A DNA stretch of 12,928 nt from JAWLGW01 sp964569055 (lineage in GTDB: Bacteria > Planctomycetota > J058), in assembly GCA_964569055.1 (NCBI GenBank), contig CAZMSZ010000206.1, positions 1 through 12,928 on the forward strand, in the 5' to 3' direction. Positions 1-12,582 of the stretch are shown here, one piece after another. The notes beneath the pieces are model-generated. The model was not told the DNA's origin and did no database searches. It saw only the letters and a program-made list of their open reading frames with translations. The position numbers and the translations under genes are program-made. Numbering within the stretch: the first letter of the stretch is position 1; the number at the start of each line of letters is the position of its first letter.

Positions 1-268
1 CAGCGCGCACGCTGTTTGAGCACGGCGCCCCCCCGCCCTCCTCCGGGTGCACCGATCCCGCCCGCTCACGCCGAGCCGCGCCACCGGCCGCTCGCTTCTG
101 CCTTTCCCACGCTTCCCATGCGTCCAACCACCCTTCCTGCTTTCCTGTTTTTCCTGCTTTCCTGTCCTCTCTTCTGGTTCTCGGGCTGGACTCCTCCCTC
201 CGCCGCGCCACAGAGAGCGGCCAAGCGGAGCCGATAGCGAGCCCGAGAAGCGTGGCCTCCGGAACGAG
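1..268. other. Region downstream of rpoC with no convincing gene
   Basis: I see no supportable gene here. Short open frames exist on the plus strand, but their products are proline- and serine-rich with no recognisable motif. In many bacteria rpsL-rpsG-fusA follow rpoC, and no trace of rpsL is visible in these bases. Composition changes: about 131-180 is a pyrimidine-rich stretch on the plus strand (purine-rich on the minus strand), with less GC than the genes. It contains the 14-bp direct repeat described separately. If the next operon gene starts beyond the window, this would be its leader, but that cannot be seen. Confidence 0.6.
134..164. repeat. 14-bp direct repeat in a pyrimidine-rich tract
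   Basis: The 14-mer TTCCTGCTTTCCTG occurs at 134-147 and again at 151-164, separated by TTT, giving a 17-bp period. Each copy also has internal similarity (TTCCTG, then TTTCCTG). On the minus strand the tract is purine-rich. It may be a simple slippage product. No function can be assigned. Confidence 0.6.
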
Positions 269-299
269 CGAGGCCGCCGGGGGACGCCCGGCGGCCTCG
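269..299 (-). terminator. Terminator-like hairpin after rpoC
   Basis: A perfect 13-bp inverted repeat, arms 269-281 and 287-299, with a 5-nt loop, lies 22 nt past the rpoC stop codon in the direction of transcription. All but two pairs are G-C. The transcript after the stem reads CUCGUUCC, so the classical U-run is missing. Such U-poor hairpins are common in GC-rich genomes and may terminate weakly or protect the mRNA 3' end. Position and symmetry make it the best candidate for the end of the operon. Confidence 0.7.
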
Positions 300-321
300 T
301 CGTCGCGAGAGTGCCCCGCTG

Positions 322-4542
<4,221 letters not shown>

Positions 4543-4619
4543 GTGTCTACTCCTGCGACTTAAGGTTTAACGCTAACGCTTATCTGGACTTCGAGAAGGG
4601 ACGGACGAGCGGCCGCCGC
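4543..4619 (-). other. rpoB-rpoC spacer with the rpoC ribosome binding site
   Basis: This 77-nt spacer holds a small hairpin (GAGCGG, 3-nt loop, CCGCTC; 4607-4621) that overlaps the rpoB stop codon. An AT-richer patch around 4561-4582 follows, with a tandem GCGTTA repeat on the minus strand. The rpoC Shine-Dalgarno AGGAG is at 4550-4554. There is no U-run and no convincing promoter, so rpoC is expected to be transcribed with rpoB. Confidence 0.6.
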
Positions 4620-8417
<3,798 letters not shown>

Positions 8418-8446
8418 GTCGTTCTCCTCAGCGCGTCCCCCGCCGA

Positions 8447-8468
8447 CGCGCTCTCGAGCCAGAGCGCG
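8447..8468 (-). other. Hairpin just upstream of the rpoB ribosome binding site
   Basis: A perfect 8-bp stem (CGCGCTCT paired with AGAGCGCG on the minus strand) closes a 6-nt loop and ends 17 nt before the GAGGAG of rpoB. Adjacent C- and G-rich runs could extend it with a bulge. It may shape access to the rpoB start or be a processing site. No function is demonstrated. Confidence 0.5.
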
Positions 8469-8689
8469 GGGCGAGGACCCAAAACGAAGGCGAGCGGGCG
8501 GGCGTTCTTCGCCCTCCCTCGCGGGGGCAGCACATCGTCGGCTCGCGCCTTAGACCGTCATCGTGCCGCCCGCCGCCGGGAGGACGCGTCACACCGCGTC
8601 CCGCTCGGAAGCGTACGTTACCGGATTGTCGTCCTGCCTCGGCGGCGCCCACGCGGACGAGCGAGCTCGAACGCGGAGGACGCCAGGTC

Positions 8690-8726
8690 GGGGGCGGCTC
8701 CGGCAGCGCCGTCGGACGCCGCCCCC
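8690..8726 (-). other. GC-rich hairpin downstream of rplL, attenuator-like
   Basis: Inverted repeat GGGGGCGGC / GCCGCCCCC (arms 8690-8698 and 8718-8726) encloses 19 nt that themselves hold a CGGC-AGC-GCCG stem. Three more pairs can form outside the stem with one bulged base. It lies about 30 nt after the rplL stop and lacks a following U-run. It could partly terminate transcription or stabilise the upstream ribosomal-protein mRNA. Confidence 0.5.
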
Positions 8727-8756
8727 AGACGGGCAGGGAGGAAGAGGCGGATCGAG

Positions 8757-9188
8757 CTACTTGAGCTCGACGACGGCGCCGGCCTCCTCGAGGGCGGCCT
8801 TGGCCTTCTCGGCCTCGTCCTTGGGCAGCTTCTCCTTGATGGTGATCGGCGCCTTGTCGACGAGCTCCTTGGCGTCCTTGAGGTTCATGCCCGTGATCGC
8901 ACGGACCTCCTTGATCACCGCGATCTTCTTCTGGCCCGAGTCCTTGAGGACGACGTCGAAGTCGGTCTTCTCGACCTCCTCGTCGGGGGCCGCCGCCGCG
9001 CCGCCGGCCATCGGCATCATCATCATGCCGCCGCCGCCCGAGGCCTTGACGTCCCACTTCTCCTCGAGGTGCTTCACGAGGTTGAGCACGTGGATCACGC
9101 TCATGCCCTCGAGGACCTGGGTGAAGAACTCGCTGCGCTCATCCTCGCTCAGACCCTTGACCTTCTCGACCATCTCGGCAACAGCCAT
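8757..9188 (-). CDS. rplL: 50S ribosomal protein L7/L12
   Basis: This is the multi-copy stalk protein that recruits and activates translational GTPases (EF-Tu, EF-G). It has 143 residues against about 120-130 for most bacteria. The N-terminal dimerisation and L10-binding helices occupy about 1-45. The hinge carries a GGGGMMMMPMAGG stretch around residues 51-63 followed by alanines. The globular C-terminal domain starts near EKTDFDVVL and contains the conserved KKIAVIKEVR and LKDAKELVD helices and ends GAVVELK. The hinge is encoded by tandem GGC and ATG triplets. The ATG is supported by GGAGG at 9195-9199 with 6-nt spacing. It lies 87 nt after rplJ, the usual stalk gene pair. Confidence 0.97.
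   Translation of the reverse strand: MAVAEMVEKVKGLSEDERSEFFTQVLEGMSVIHVLNLVKHLEEKWDVKASGGGGMMMMPMAGGAAAAPDEEVEKTDFDVVLKDSGQKKIAVIKEVRAITGMNLKDAKELVDKAPITIKEKLPKDEAEKAKAALEEAGAVVELK
9015..9038 (-). repeat. Trinucleotide repeats in the L7/L12 hinge
   Basis: On the coding strand four GGC triplets are followed directly by four ATG triplets (plus strand: CAT x4 at 9015-9026, GCC x4 at 9027-9038). They encode Gly4-Met4 in the flexible linker of L7/L12. The repeats are in frame, so slippage would change hinge length without breaking the gene. Confidence 0.85.
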
Positions 9189-9275
9189 CTCAATCCTCCA
9201 ACTGATCTTCGTGACGGGTCCGAGCGACCGCGTCGCGATCCCGCTCCGTGCGGGGAAATGTGTGAACCCGAAGCC
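9189..9275 (-). other. rplJ-rplL spacer
   Basis: This 87-nt spacer contains a small 5-bp hairpin (GCGAC / GTCGC, 9224-9236) and the rplL Shine-Dalgarno. There is no terminator and no promoter I can support. The two stalk genes are probably co-transcribed, with rplL translated independently from its strong ribosome binding site, which suits its higher copy number. Confidence 0.5.
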
Positions 9276-9827
9276 TTACGCCGCCTCGCCGCCGTCCTTG
9301 CGCTTGTCCGCGAAGGCGTTGAGGAGGTAGACGACGCGGGCGTACGGCTCGCGGATCGTCCCCATGAACTGAGTGATCGGCGCCTGGAACATCCCGAGCA
9401 GCATCGCCCGGGCCTGGTCCTTGGTCGGCGCGTCCTTGAGCTTCTCGGCCTCCTCGGGGCCGAGCACCTGCCCCTCGAGGAAGGCGCCCTTCCACGCCAC
9501 GATCTTGTCGCGGGTGTCGCGCTTCCACTCGGACACGACGCGGGCGGCGGTGGTGGCCGAGCCCTCGTCGGTGGTGTAGGCCACGCCCACCGGGCCGGTC
9601 AGGACCCGGTCGAGCTCGGCCGCCTGGTAGCCGAACTGCGTGAAGGCATCGCGCGCGAGCGCGTTGCGCAGCACCGTGTAGCGCACGTTCTGCTTCTTCA
9701 GCGCGGCCCGGAAGGCGTAGGTCTTCTCGCTGTCGAGGCCCTGCGTGCTGATGAAGACGCCGCCCTCGACGTTCTCGAAGCGGTCCTTCAGCTGGTCACG
9801 GATCAGGGACTTGAGCACCTTGGACAT
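9276..9827 (-). CDS. rplJ: 50S ribosomal protein L10
   Basis: L10 anchors L7/L12 dimers to the ribosome through its C-terminal helix and binds 23S rRNA through its N-terminal domain. The product has 183 residues, slightly longer than the usual 165-175. Typical L10 features are present: a basic N-terminus (MSKVLKSLIRDQLKDRF), the KKQNVRYTVLRNALAR rRNA-binding segment around 44-59, the TGPVGVAY strand near 77-84, and a long C-terminal helical part (about 145-172) for L7/L12. The tail is charged (DKRKDGGEAA). The ATG has GAGG at 9833-9836, 5 nt upstream, and starts only 24 nt after rplA. That leaves no room for the structured L10 autoregulatory leader found before rplJ in many bacteria. Confidence 0.96.
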   Translation of the reverse strand: MSKVLKSLIRDQLKDRFENVEGGVFISTQGLDSEKTYAFRAALKKQNVRYTVLRNALARDAFTQFGYQAAELDRVLTGPVGVAYTTDEGSATTAARVVSEWKRDTRDKIVAWKGAFLEGQVLGPEEAEKLKDAPTKDQARAMLLGMFQAPITQFMGTIREPYARVVYLLNAFADKRKDGGEAA

Positions 9828-9851
9828 GGCTGCCTCGTTCTCGCGCTCGCC

Positions 9852-10682
9852 CTAGGCCTGGTACTCACCGACGTCGATCATGACGCCGGGGCTCATGGTC
9901 GAGCAGACCGAGGCGCTCTGAATGAACGTCCCGCGCGCCGACTGCGGCTTGAGGGTCTTGAGATAGGTCATGAAGGCGGCGATGTTCTCGCCGAGCTGGT
10001 CGGCGCCGAAGCTCTTCTTCCCGCAGACGACGTGGAGGTTCCCGCCGTCGTCCACGCGGAACTTGGCCTTGCCGCCCCGGAACTCACGGACGGCCTCCGC
10101 CACGTTGGGCGTGACCGACCCTTCCTTGGGGTTGGGCATCAGCTTCTTCGGGCCGAGGATCTTACCGAGCCGGCCGACGTGGCGCATCATCGAGGGATGG
10201 GCGACGACCACGTCGAACTCCAGCCAGCCGTCCTGGATCTTCTTGGCGAGGTCCTCGCCGCCGACCTCGAGCGCCCCGGCCTCCTTGGCCGCCTGGGCCG
10301 CCGGGCCCTCGGCGAAGCACACCACGCGCTTCGACTGGCCGATCCCGTGGGGGAACACGAACGTCCCGCGGATCTGCTGGTCCGACTTCTTGGTGTTCAC
10401 GCCCAGGCGCACGTGGAGCTCGACGCTCTCGTCGAACTTGGTGCTCTTGAACTCCTTGACCAGCTTGATCGCGTCCGCGAGGGGCCGGCGCTCGATCCGC
10501 TCGCCGCGGCGCTGCTTGAGCGCGCGGTAGCGCTTGCTCGGCTTGAAGCGGCGGTTGTAGCGCTTGCCCTTGGGCTTCTTCTCGGACGTGGCCGCGGCCG
10601 CGGCCTCGATCGCCGCCGCGGTGTCGCGCGCGGCGCTGGCGCGGGCGCGGATCTCGTCCTGCTTGTCGTCGGTGTCGGACAC
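9852..10682 (-). CDS. rplA: 50S ribosomal protein L1 with N-terminal extension
   Basis: L1 forms the mobile L1 stalk that helps release tRNA from the E site. In many bacteria it also represses its own operon. The product has 276 residues against about 230 for the family. The family core starts near residue 48 (KPSKRYRALK). It shows VNTKKSDQQIRGTFVFPHG around 95-112 and the signature GKILGPKKLMPNPKEGSVT at 173-191, and ends TMSPGVMIDVGEYQA. Residues 1-45 are an extra, alanine- and charge-rich segment of the kind seen as disordered tails. The start is GTG, 4 nt after the rplK stop, with GAGGG inside the end of rplK about 8 nt upstream. No in-frame ATG or GTG lies between this start and the core, which supports the extension. 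Confidence 0.95.
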   Translation of the reverse strand: MSDTDDKQDEIRARASAARDTAAAIEAAAAATSEKKPKGKRYNRRFKPSKRYRALKQRRGERIERRPLADAIKLVKEFKSTKFDESVELHVRLGVNTKKSDQQIRGTFVFPHGIGQSKRVVCFAEGPAAQAAKEAGALEVGGEDLAKKIQDGWLEFDVVVAHPSMMRHVGRLGKILGPKKLMPNPKEGSVTPNVAEAVREFRGGKAKFRVDDGGNLHVVCGKKSFGADQLGENIAAFMTYLKTLKPQSARGTFIQSASVCSTMSPGVMIDVGEYQA

Positions 10683-10686
10683 GGCG

Positions 10687-11112
10687 CTAACCCTCGATCT
10701 CGATGCCCATCGACCGGGCGGTGCCCGCGACCATGCGGTACGCCGCCTCCTCGTCGAAGGCGTTGAGGTCCTCGTACTTCGTCTTGACGATCTCCATCAC
10801 CTGCGCGCGGGACACCTTGCCGACCTTGTCGCGGTTGGGGACCTGCGAGCCCTTGGCGACCTGCGCGGCGCGCTTGAGCAGCACGCTGGCGGGCGGGCTC
10901 TTGGTGATGAAGGTGAAGGTCCGGTCGGCGAAGACCGTGATCTCCACGGGGATGATGAGCCCGTTGGCGTCCTTCGTCCGGTCGTTGAACTGCTTGACGA
11001 ACTGGCCGATGTTGACGCCGTGCTGACCGAGCGCAGGGCCCACCGGCGGGGCAGGCGTCGCCTGACCGCCCGGGCACTGGAGCTTGATCTTGGCCTTGAT
11101 CTCCTTCGCCAT
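10687..11112 (-). CDS. rplK: 50S ribosomal protein L11
   Basis: L11 binds the GTPase-associated region of 23S rRNA together with the L10-L12 stalk and is the site of thiostrepton action. The product has 141 residues, the standard length. The proline-rich N-terminal domain (ATPAPPVGPALGQHGVNIG, about 18-36) and the C-terminal rRNA-binding domain with KTKYEDLNAFDEEAA and GTARSMGIEIEG are typical. The ATG overlaps the nusG stop by one base (TAATG), which suggests translational coupling. It is followed after 4 nt by rplA, the usual L11-L1 pair. Confidence 0.97.
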   Translation of the reverse strand: MAKEIKAKIKLQCPGGQATPAPPVGPALGQHGVNIGQFVKQFNDRTKDANGLIIPVEITVFADRTFTFITKSPPASVLLKRAAQVAKGSQVPNRDKVGKVSRAQVMEIVKTKYEDLNAFDEEAAYRMVAGTARSMGIEIEG

Positions 11113-11681
11113 TACTGCTCAACCTTTTCGACCTTCCACACCTCGAAGTCGATCGGGGTGGGGCGGCCGAAGACCATGATCGAGACCTTGACCATGCCCT
11201 TGTCGGGCTGGATCTCCTCGACCGTGCCCTCGAAGTTCTCGAACGAGCCCTCGCGGATGCGGACCGTCTCGCCGACCTCGAAGTCGATCGAGACCGCCTC
11301 GTCCTCGACCTCGAGCCGCGCGACCTGCTGGAGCATCTTGTCCACCTCGGACTGCTCGAGCGGGGTCGGCTTGTCCGGCTCGTCGGGGCTGAGCCCGACG
11401 AACTTGATCTGACCGGGCGTGTCGCGGATCAGGTGCCACACCTCGACGGGGATCTTGCCCTCGTCGTCGATCGCGATCTGGCACATGACGTAGCCGGGGT
11501 AGACCTTGCGCTCCACCGTGCGGCGCTTGCCGCCCTTGATCTCGGTCTGCCGCTCGGTCACCACCAGCGGCTCGCTGATCAGGTGCTGCAGGTCCGAGGT
11601 CTGGATCCGGCTCCAGAGCTGCTTCTTGACCCGGTTTTCCCGGTTGGTGCCCACGCGGAGCACGAACCATTGCTTCTGCAT
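11112..11681 (-). CDS. nusG: Transcription termination/antitermination protein NusG
   Basis: NusG binds the clamp of RNA polymerase through its NGN domain and links it to the ribosome or Rho through its KOW domain. The product has 189 residues. The NGN domain runs from QKQWFVLRV to about residue 110 and includes RKVYPGYVM at 58-66. A short insert (DDEGKIPVE, about 72-80) precedes VWHLIRDTPG. The KOW domain is at about 134-170 (FEVGETVRIREGSFENFEGTV). I chose the ATG at 11679-11681 because the family starts here. A GTG three codons upstream is possible but would sit 1 nt after the G-run that could serve as Shine-Dalgarno. It lies 17 nt after secE, the classical secE-nusG pair, and overlaps rplK. 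Confidence 0.95.
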   Translation of the reverse strand: MQKQWFVLRVGTNRENRVKKQLWSRIQTSDLQHLISEPLVVTERQTEIKGGKRRTVERKVYPGYVMCQIAIDDEGKIPVEVWHLIRDTPGQIKFVGLSPDEPDKPTPLEQSEVDKMLQQVARLEVEDEAVSIDFEVGETVRIREGSFENFEGTVEEIQPDKGMVKVSIMVFGRPTPIDFEVWKVEKVEQ

Positions 11682-11698
11682 CGTGGCCACGCCCCCGC

Positions 11699-12136
11699 CT
11701 AGCCCCACAGCCTGTCCCACGGGACCTTGTCCCGCACCAGGACCAGCCCGTAGTCGACGACGCCTAGGTAGACCGCCAGGATGATCACGCACAGGACCAC
11801 CACGATCGACGACGAGATCACCTCGTTGCGCGGAGGCCACGAGACCTTCTGCATCTCGGCCTCGGTGTCGATCAGGAAGTCGACCACCCGACGGTGATTG
11901 CAGAGCGCGTAGATCCCGATGGCGCACACCACCACCAGCACGCCGCACAGCAGGTCCCGCGGGCCGATCGGGAACTCGTCGCCCATCGCCCCGCGGGTCA
12001 GGTCCATCTGCCAGAAGCCGCCCGCGAGGTACTCGTAGAGCGAGAACACCCCGTACAGGAGGATGGCGCCGCACAGCACGGCGATCCCCCCGCGCGAGCG
12101 GGTCGCTTCCTCCGGCTTGTAGAGCTCCAGGGCCAT
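11699..12136 (-). CDS. secE: Preprotein translocase subunit SecE, three-helix form
   Basis: SecE clamps and stabilises SecY in the protein-conducting channel of the inner membrane. Most bacterial SecE proteins are about 60-70 residues with one membrane helix; this one has 145 residues with three predicted segments: about 17-38, 61-79 and 109-128. The conserved SecE core is in the C-terminal half: the amphipathic segment DFLIDTEAEMQKVSWPPRNEV (residues 86-106, with the conserved W-P) followed by the last membrane helix. The layout resembles the E. coli protein, and longer SecE forms are also known in planctomycetes. The ATG has AGGAA at 12145-12149, 8 nt upstream, and begins 35 nt after tRNA-Trp. 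Confidence 0.93.
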   Translation of the reverse strand: MALELYKPEEATRSRGGIAVLCGAILLYGVFSLYEYLAGGFWQMDLTRGAMGDEFPIGPRDLLCGVLVVVCAIGIYALCNHRRVVDFLIDTEAEMQKVSWPPRNEVISSSIVVVLCVIILAVYLGVVDYGLVLVRDKVPWDRLWG

Positions 12137-12171
12137 CGTCTCGGTTCCTAGCTCGCCTCGGTGTCGGGATT

Positions 12172-12245
12172 CAGGGGTGCAGGGATTCGAACCCTGAACC
12201 TACGGATTTGGAATCCGTCGCTCTGCCAGTTGGAGCTACACCCCT
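12172..12245 (-). tRNA. trnW: tRNA-Trp (anticodon CCA)
   Basis: A complete cloverleaf is visible: 7-bp acceptor stem AGGGGTG / CACCCCT, D arm GCTC...GAGC, anticodon stem ACGGA / TCCGT with loop TTCCAAA (anticodon CCA), variable loop AGGTT, and T arm CAGGG-TTCGAAT-CCCTG. The discriminator is G, as expected for bacterial tRNA-Trp. CCA is not encoded. It sits between rpmG and secE, with 31 and 35 nt on either side, on the same strand. It must therefore be cut from a shared transcript. tRNA-Trp beside secE is a familiar bacterial arrangement. Confidence 0.98.
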
Positions 12246-12249
12246 CGGA

Positions 12250-12267
12250 GGGCGCGGCGGCGCGCCC
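12250..12267 (-). other. GC-only hairpin between rpmG and tRNA-Trp
   Basis: A perfect 7-bp stem of only G-C pairs (GGGCGCG / CGCGCCC, 4-nt loop) lies 9 nt after the rpmG stop and 4 nt before the first base of the tRNA. No U-run follows, so termination before the tRNA is unlikely. It may define the 3' end of the tuf-rpmG mRNA after tRNA processing or guide 5' maturation of the tRNA. This is inference from position. Confidence 0.6.
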
Positions 12268-12276
12268 GCCAGAGCG

Positions 12277-12450
12277 CTACTTCTTGCGCTCCTTGTGAGG
12301 CTGGTGCTTCCGGCAGGTGTTGCAGAACTTCTTCAGGTTGAGCTTCGCCAGGCCGCCGGACAGCCGCTTGGAGGTGCGGTAGTTCCGCTGCGCGCAGACC
12401 TCGCACTCCAGCGTAACGTACCCGCGAGCGAACTTGGACTTCTTGGCCAC
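12277..12450 (-). CDS. rpmG: 50S ribosomal protein L33
   Basis: This small zinc-binding ribosomal protein lies near the E site of the large subunit. It is a 57-residue product read from a GTG start: MAKKSKFARGYVTLECEVC at its start and KFCNTCRKHQPHKERKK at its end. Two CxxC pairs (Cys16/Cys19 and Cys43/Cys46) mark the zinc-containing form of L33. The GTG has GAGG at 12458-12461, 7 nt upstream. It lies between tuf and tRNA-Trp, its usual place in the tuf-rpmG-trnW-secE-nusG order. Confidence 0.95.
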   Translation of the reverse strand: MAKKSKFARGYVTLECEVCAQRNYRTSKRLSGGLAKLNLKKFCNTCRKHQPHKERKK

Positions 12451-12483
12451 GACTCGACCTCGACTGTGATCGGAGCTGCACTC

Positions 12484-12501
12484 GGCCAGGCCACCCTGGC
12501 C
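12484..12501 (-). other. Small hairpin upstream of rpmG
   Basis: A perfect 7-bp stem (GGCCAGG / CCTGGCC) with a 4-nt loop lies about 34 nt before the rpmG start codon. It follows the larger hairpin and is not followed by a U-run. Its role is unknown. Confidence 0.45.
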
Positions 12502-12521
12502 ATACGGTTTTCAACGCGCGT

Positions 12522-12555
12522 GGCCCCCAGGGCCCGACCGTGGGACCTGGGGGCC
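12522..12555 (-). terminator. Terminator-like hairpin after tuf
   Basis: Arms 12522-12531 and 12546-12555 form a perfect 10-bp stem (GGCCCCCAGG / CCTGGGGGCC). After one mismatch, three more pairs (12533-12535 with 12542-12544) close a 6-nt loop. It lies 27 nt past the tuf stop. The following transcript has no U-run, so termination is probably partial at best, which would leave rpmG and the downstream genes partly transcribed from the tuf promoter. Confidence 0.55.
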
Positions 12556-12582
12556 TCAGCCGGCTATCGGGCTGTCGCGACC

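Larger units (their letters stand above)
8418..8756 (-). promoter_or_regulatory. rplL-rpoB spacer with several hairpins, possible attenuator or processing region
   Basis: This 339-nt spacer is the longest non-coding stretch inside the cluster and contains no supportable gene. In the transcript it forms, in order: hairpin A, arms 8718-8726 and 8690-8698, 9 bp GC-only with an inner 4-bp stem, beginning about 30 nt after the rplL stop; hairpin B, arms 8510-8514 and 8500-8504 with a 5-nt loop, followed downstream by a short UUUU; hairpin C, 8 bp with a 6-nt loop, arms 8461-8468 and 8447-8454; then the rpoB Shine-Dalgarno. In E. coli the equivalent spacer holds a partial terminator and an RNase III site that reduce rpoB expression relative to the ribosomal proteins. 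The same role here is inference from position. Confidence 0.55.
12451..12582 (-). other. tuf-rpmG spacer with two hairpins
   Basis: This 132-nt spacer holds two inverted repeats, listed separately as a terminator-like hairpin (12522-12555) and a smaller one (12484-12501). A TTGAAA on the minus strand between them is not followed by a credible -10 box, so I do not call a promoter. Confidence 0.5.

Noticed and set aside
11682..12074. A longer nusG reading frame extending upstream through secE
   Set aside because: The extension overlaps secE in another frame and is arginine/glycine-rich. NusG family proteins begin at the ATG at 11679-11681.
12502..12515. TTGAAA on the minus strand as a -35 box for rpmG
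   Set aside because: No -10-like hexamer lies 16-18 nt downstream; the sequence there is GC-rich and part of a hairpin.
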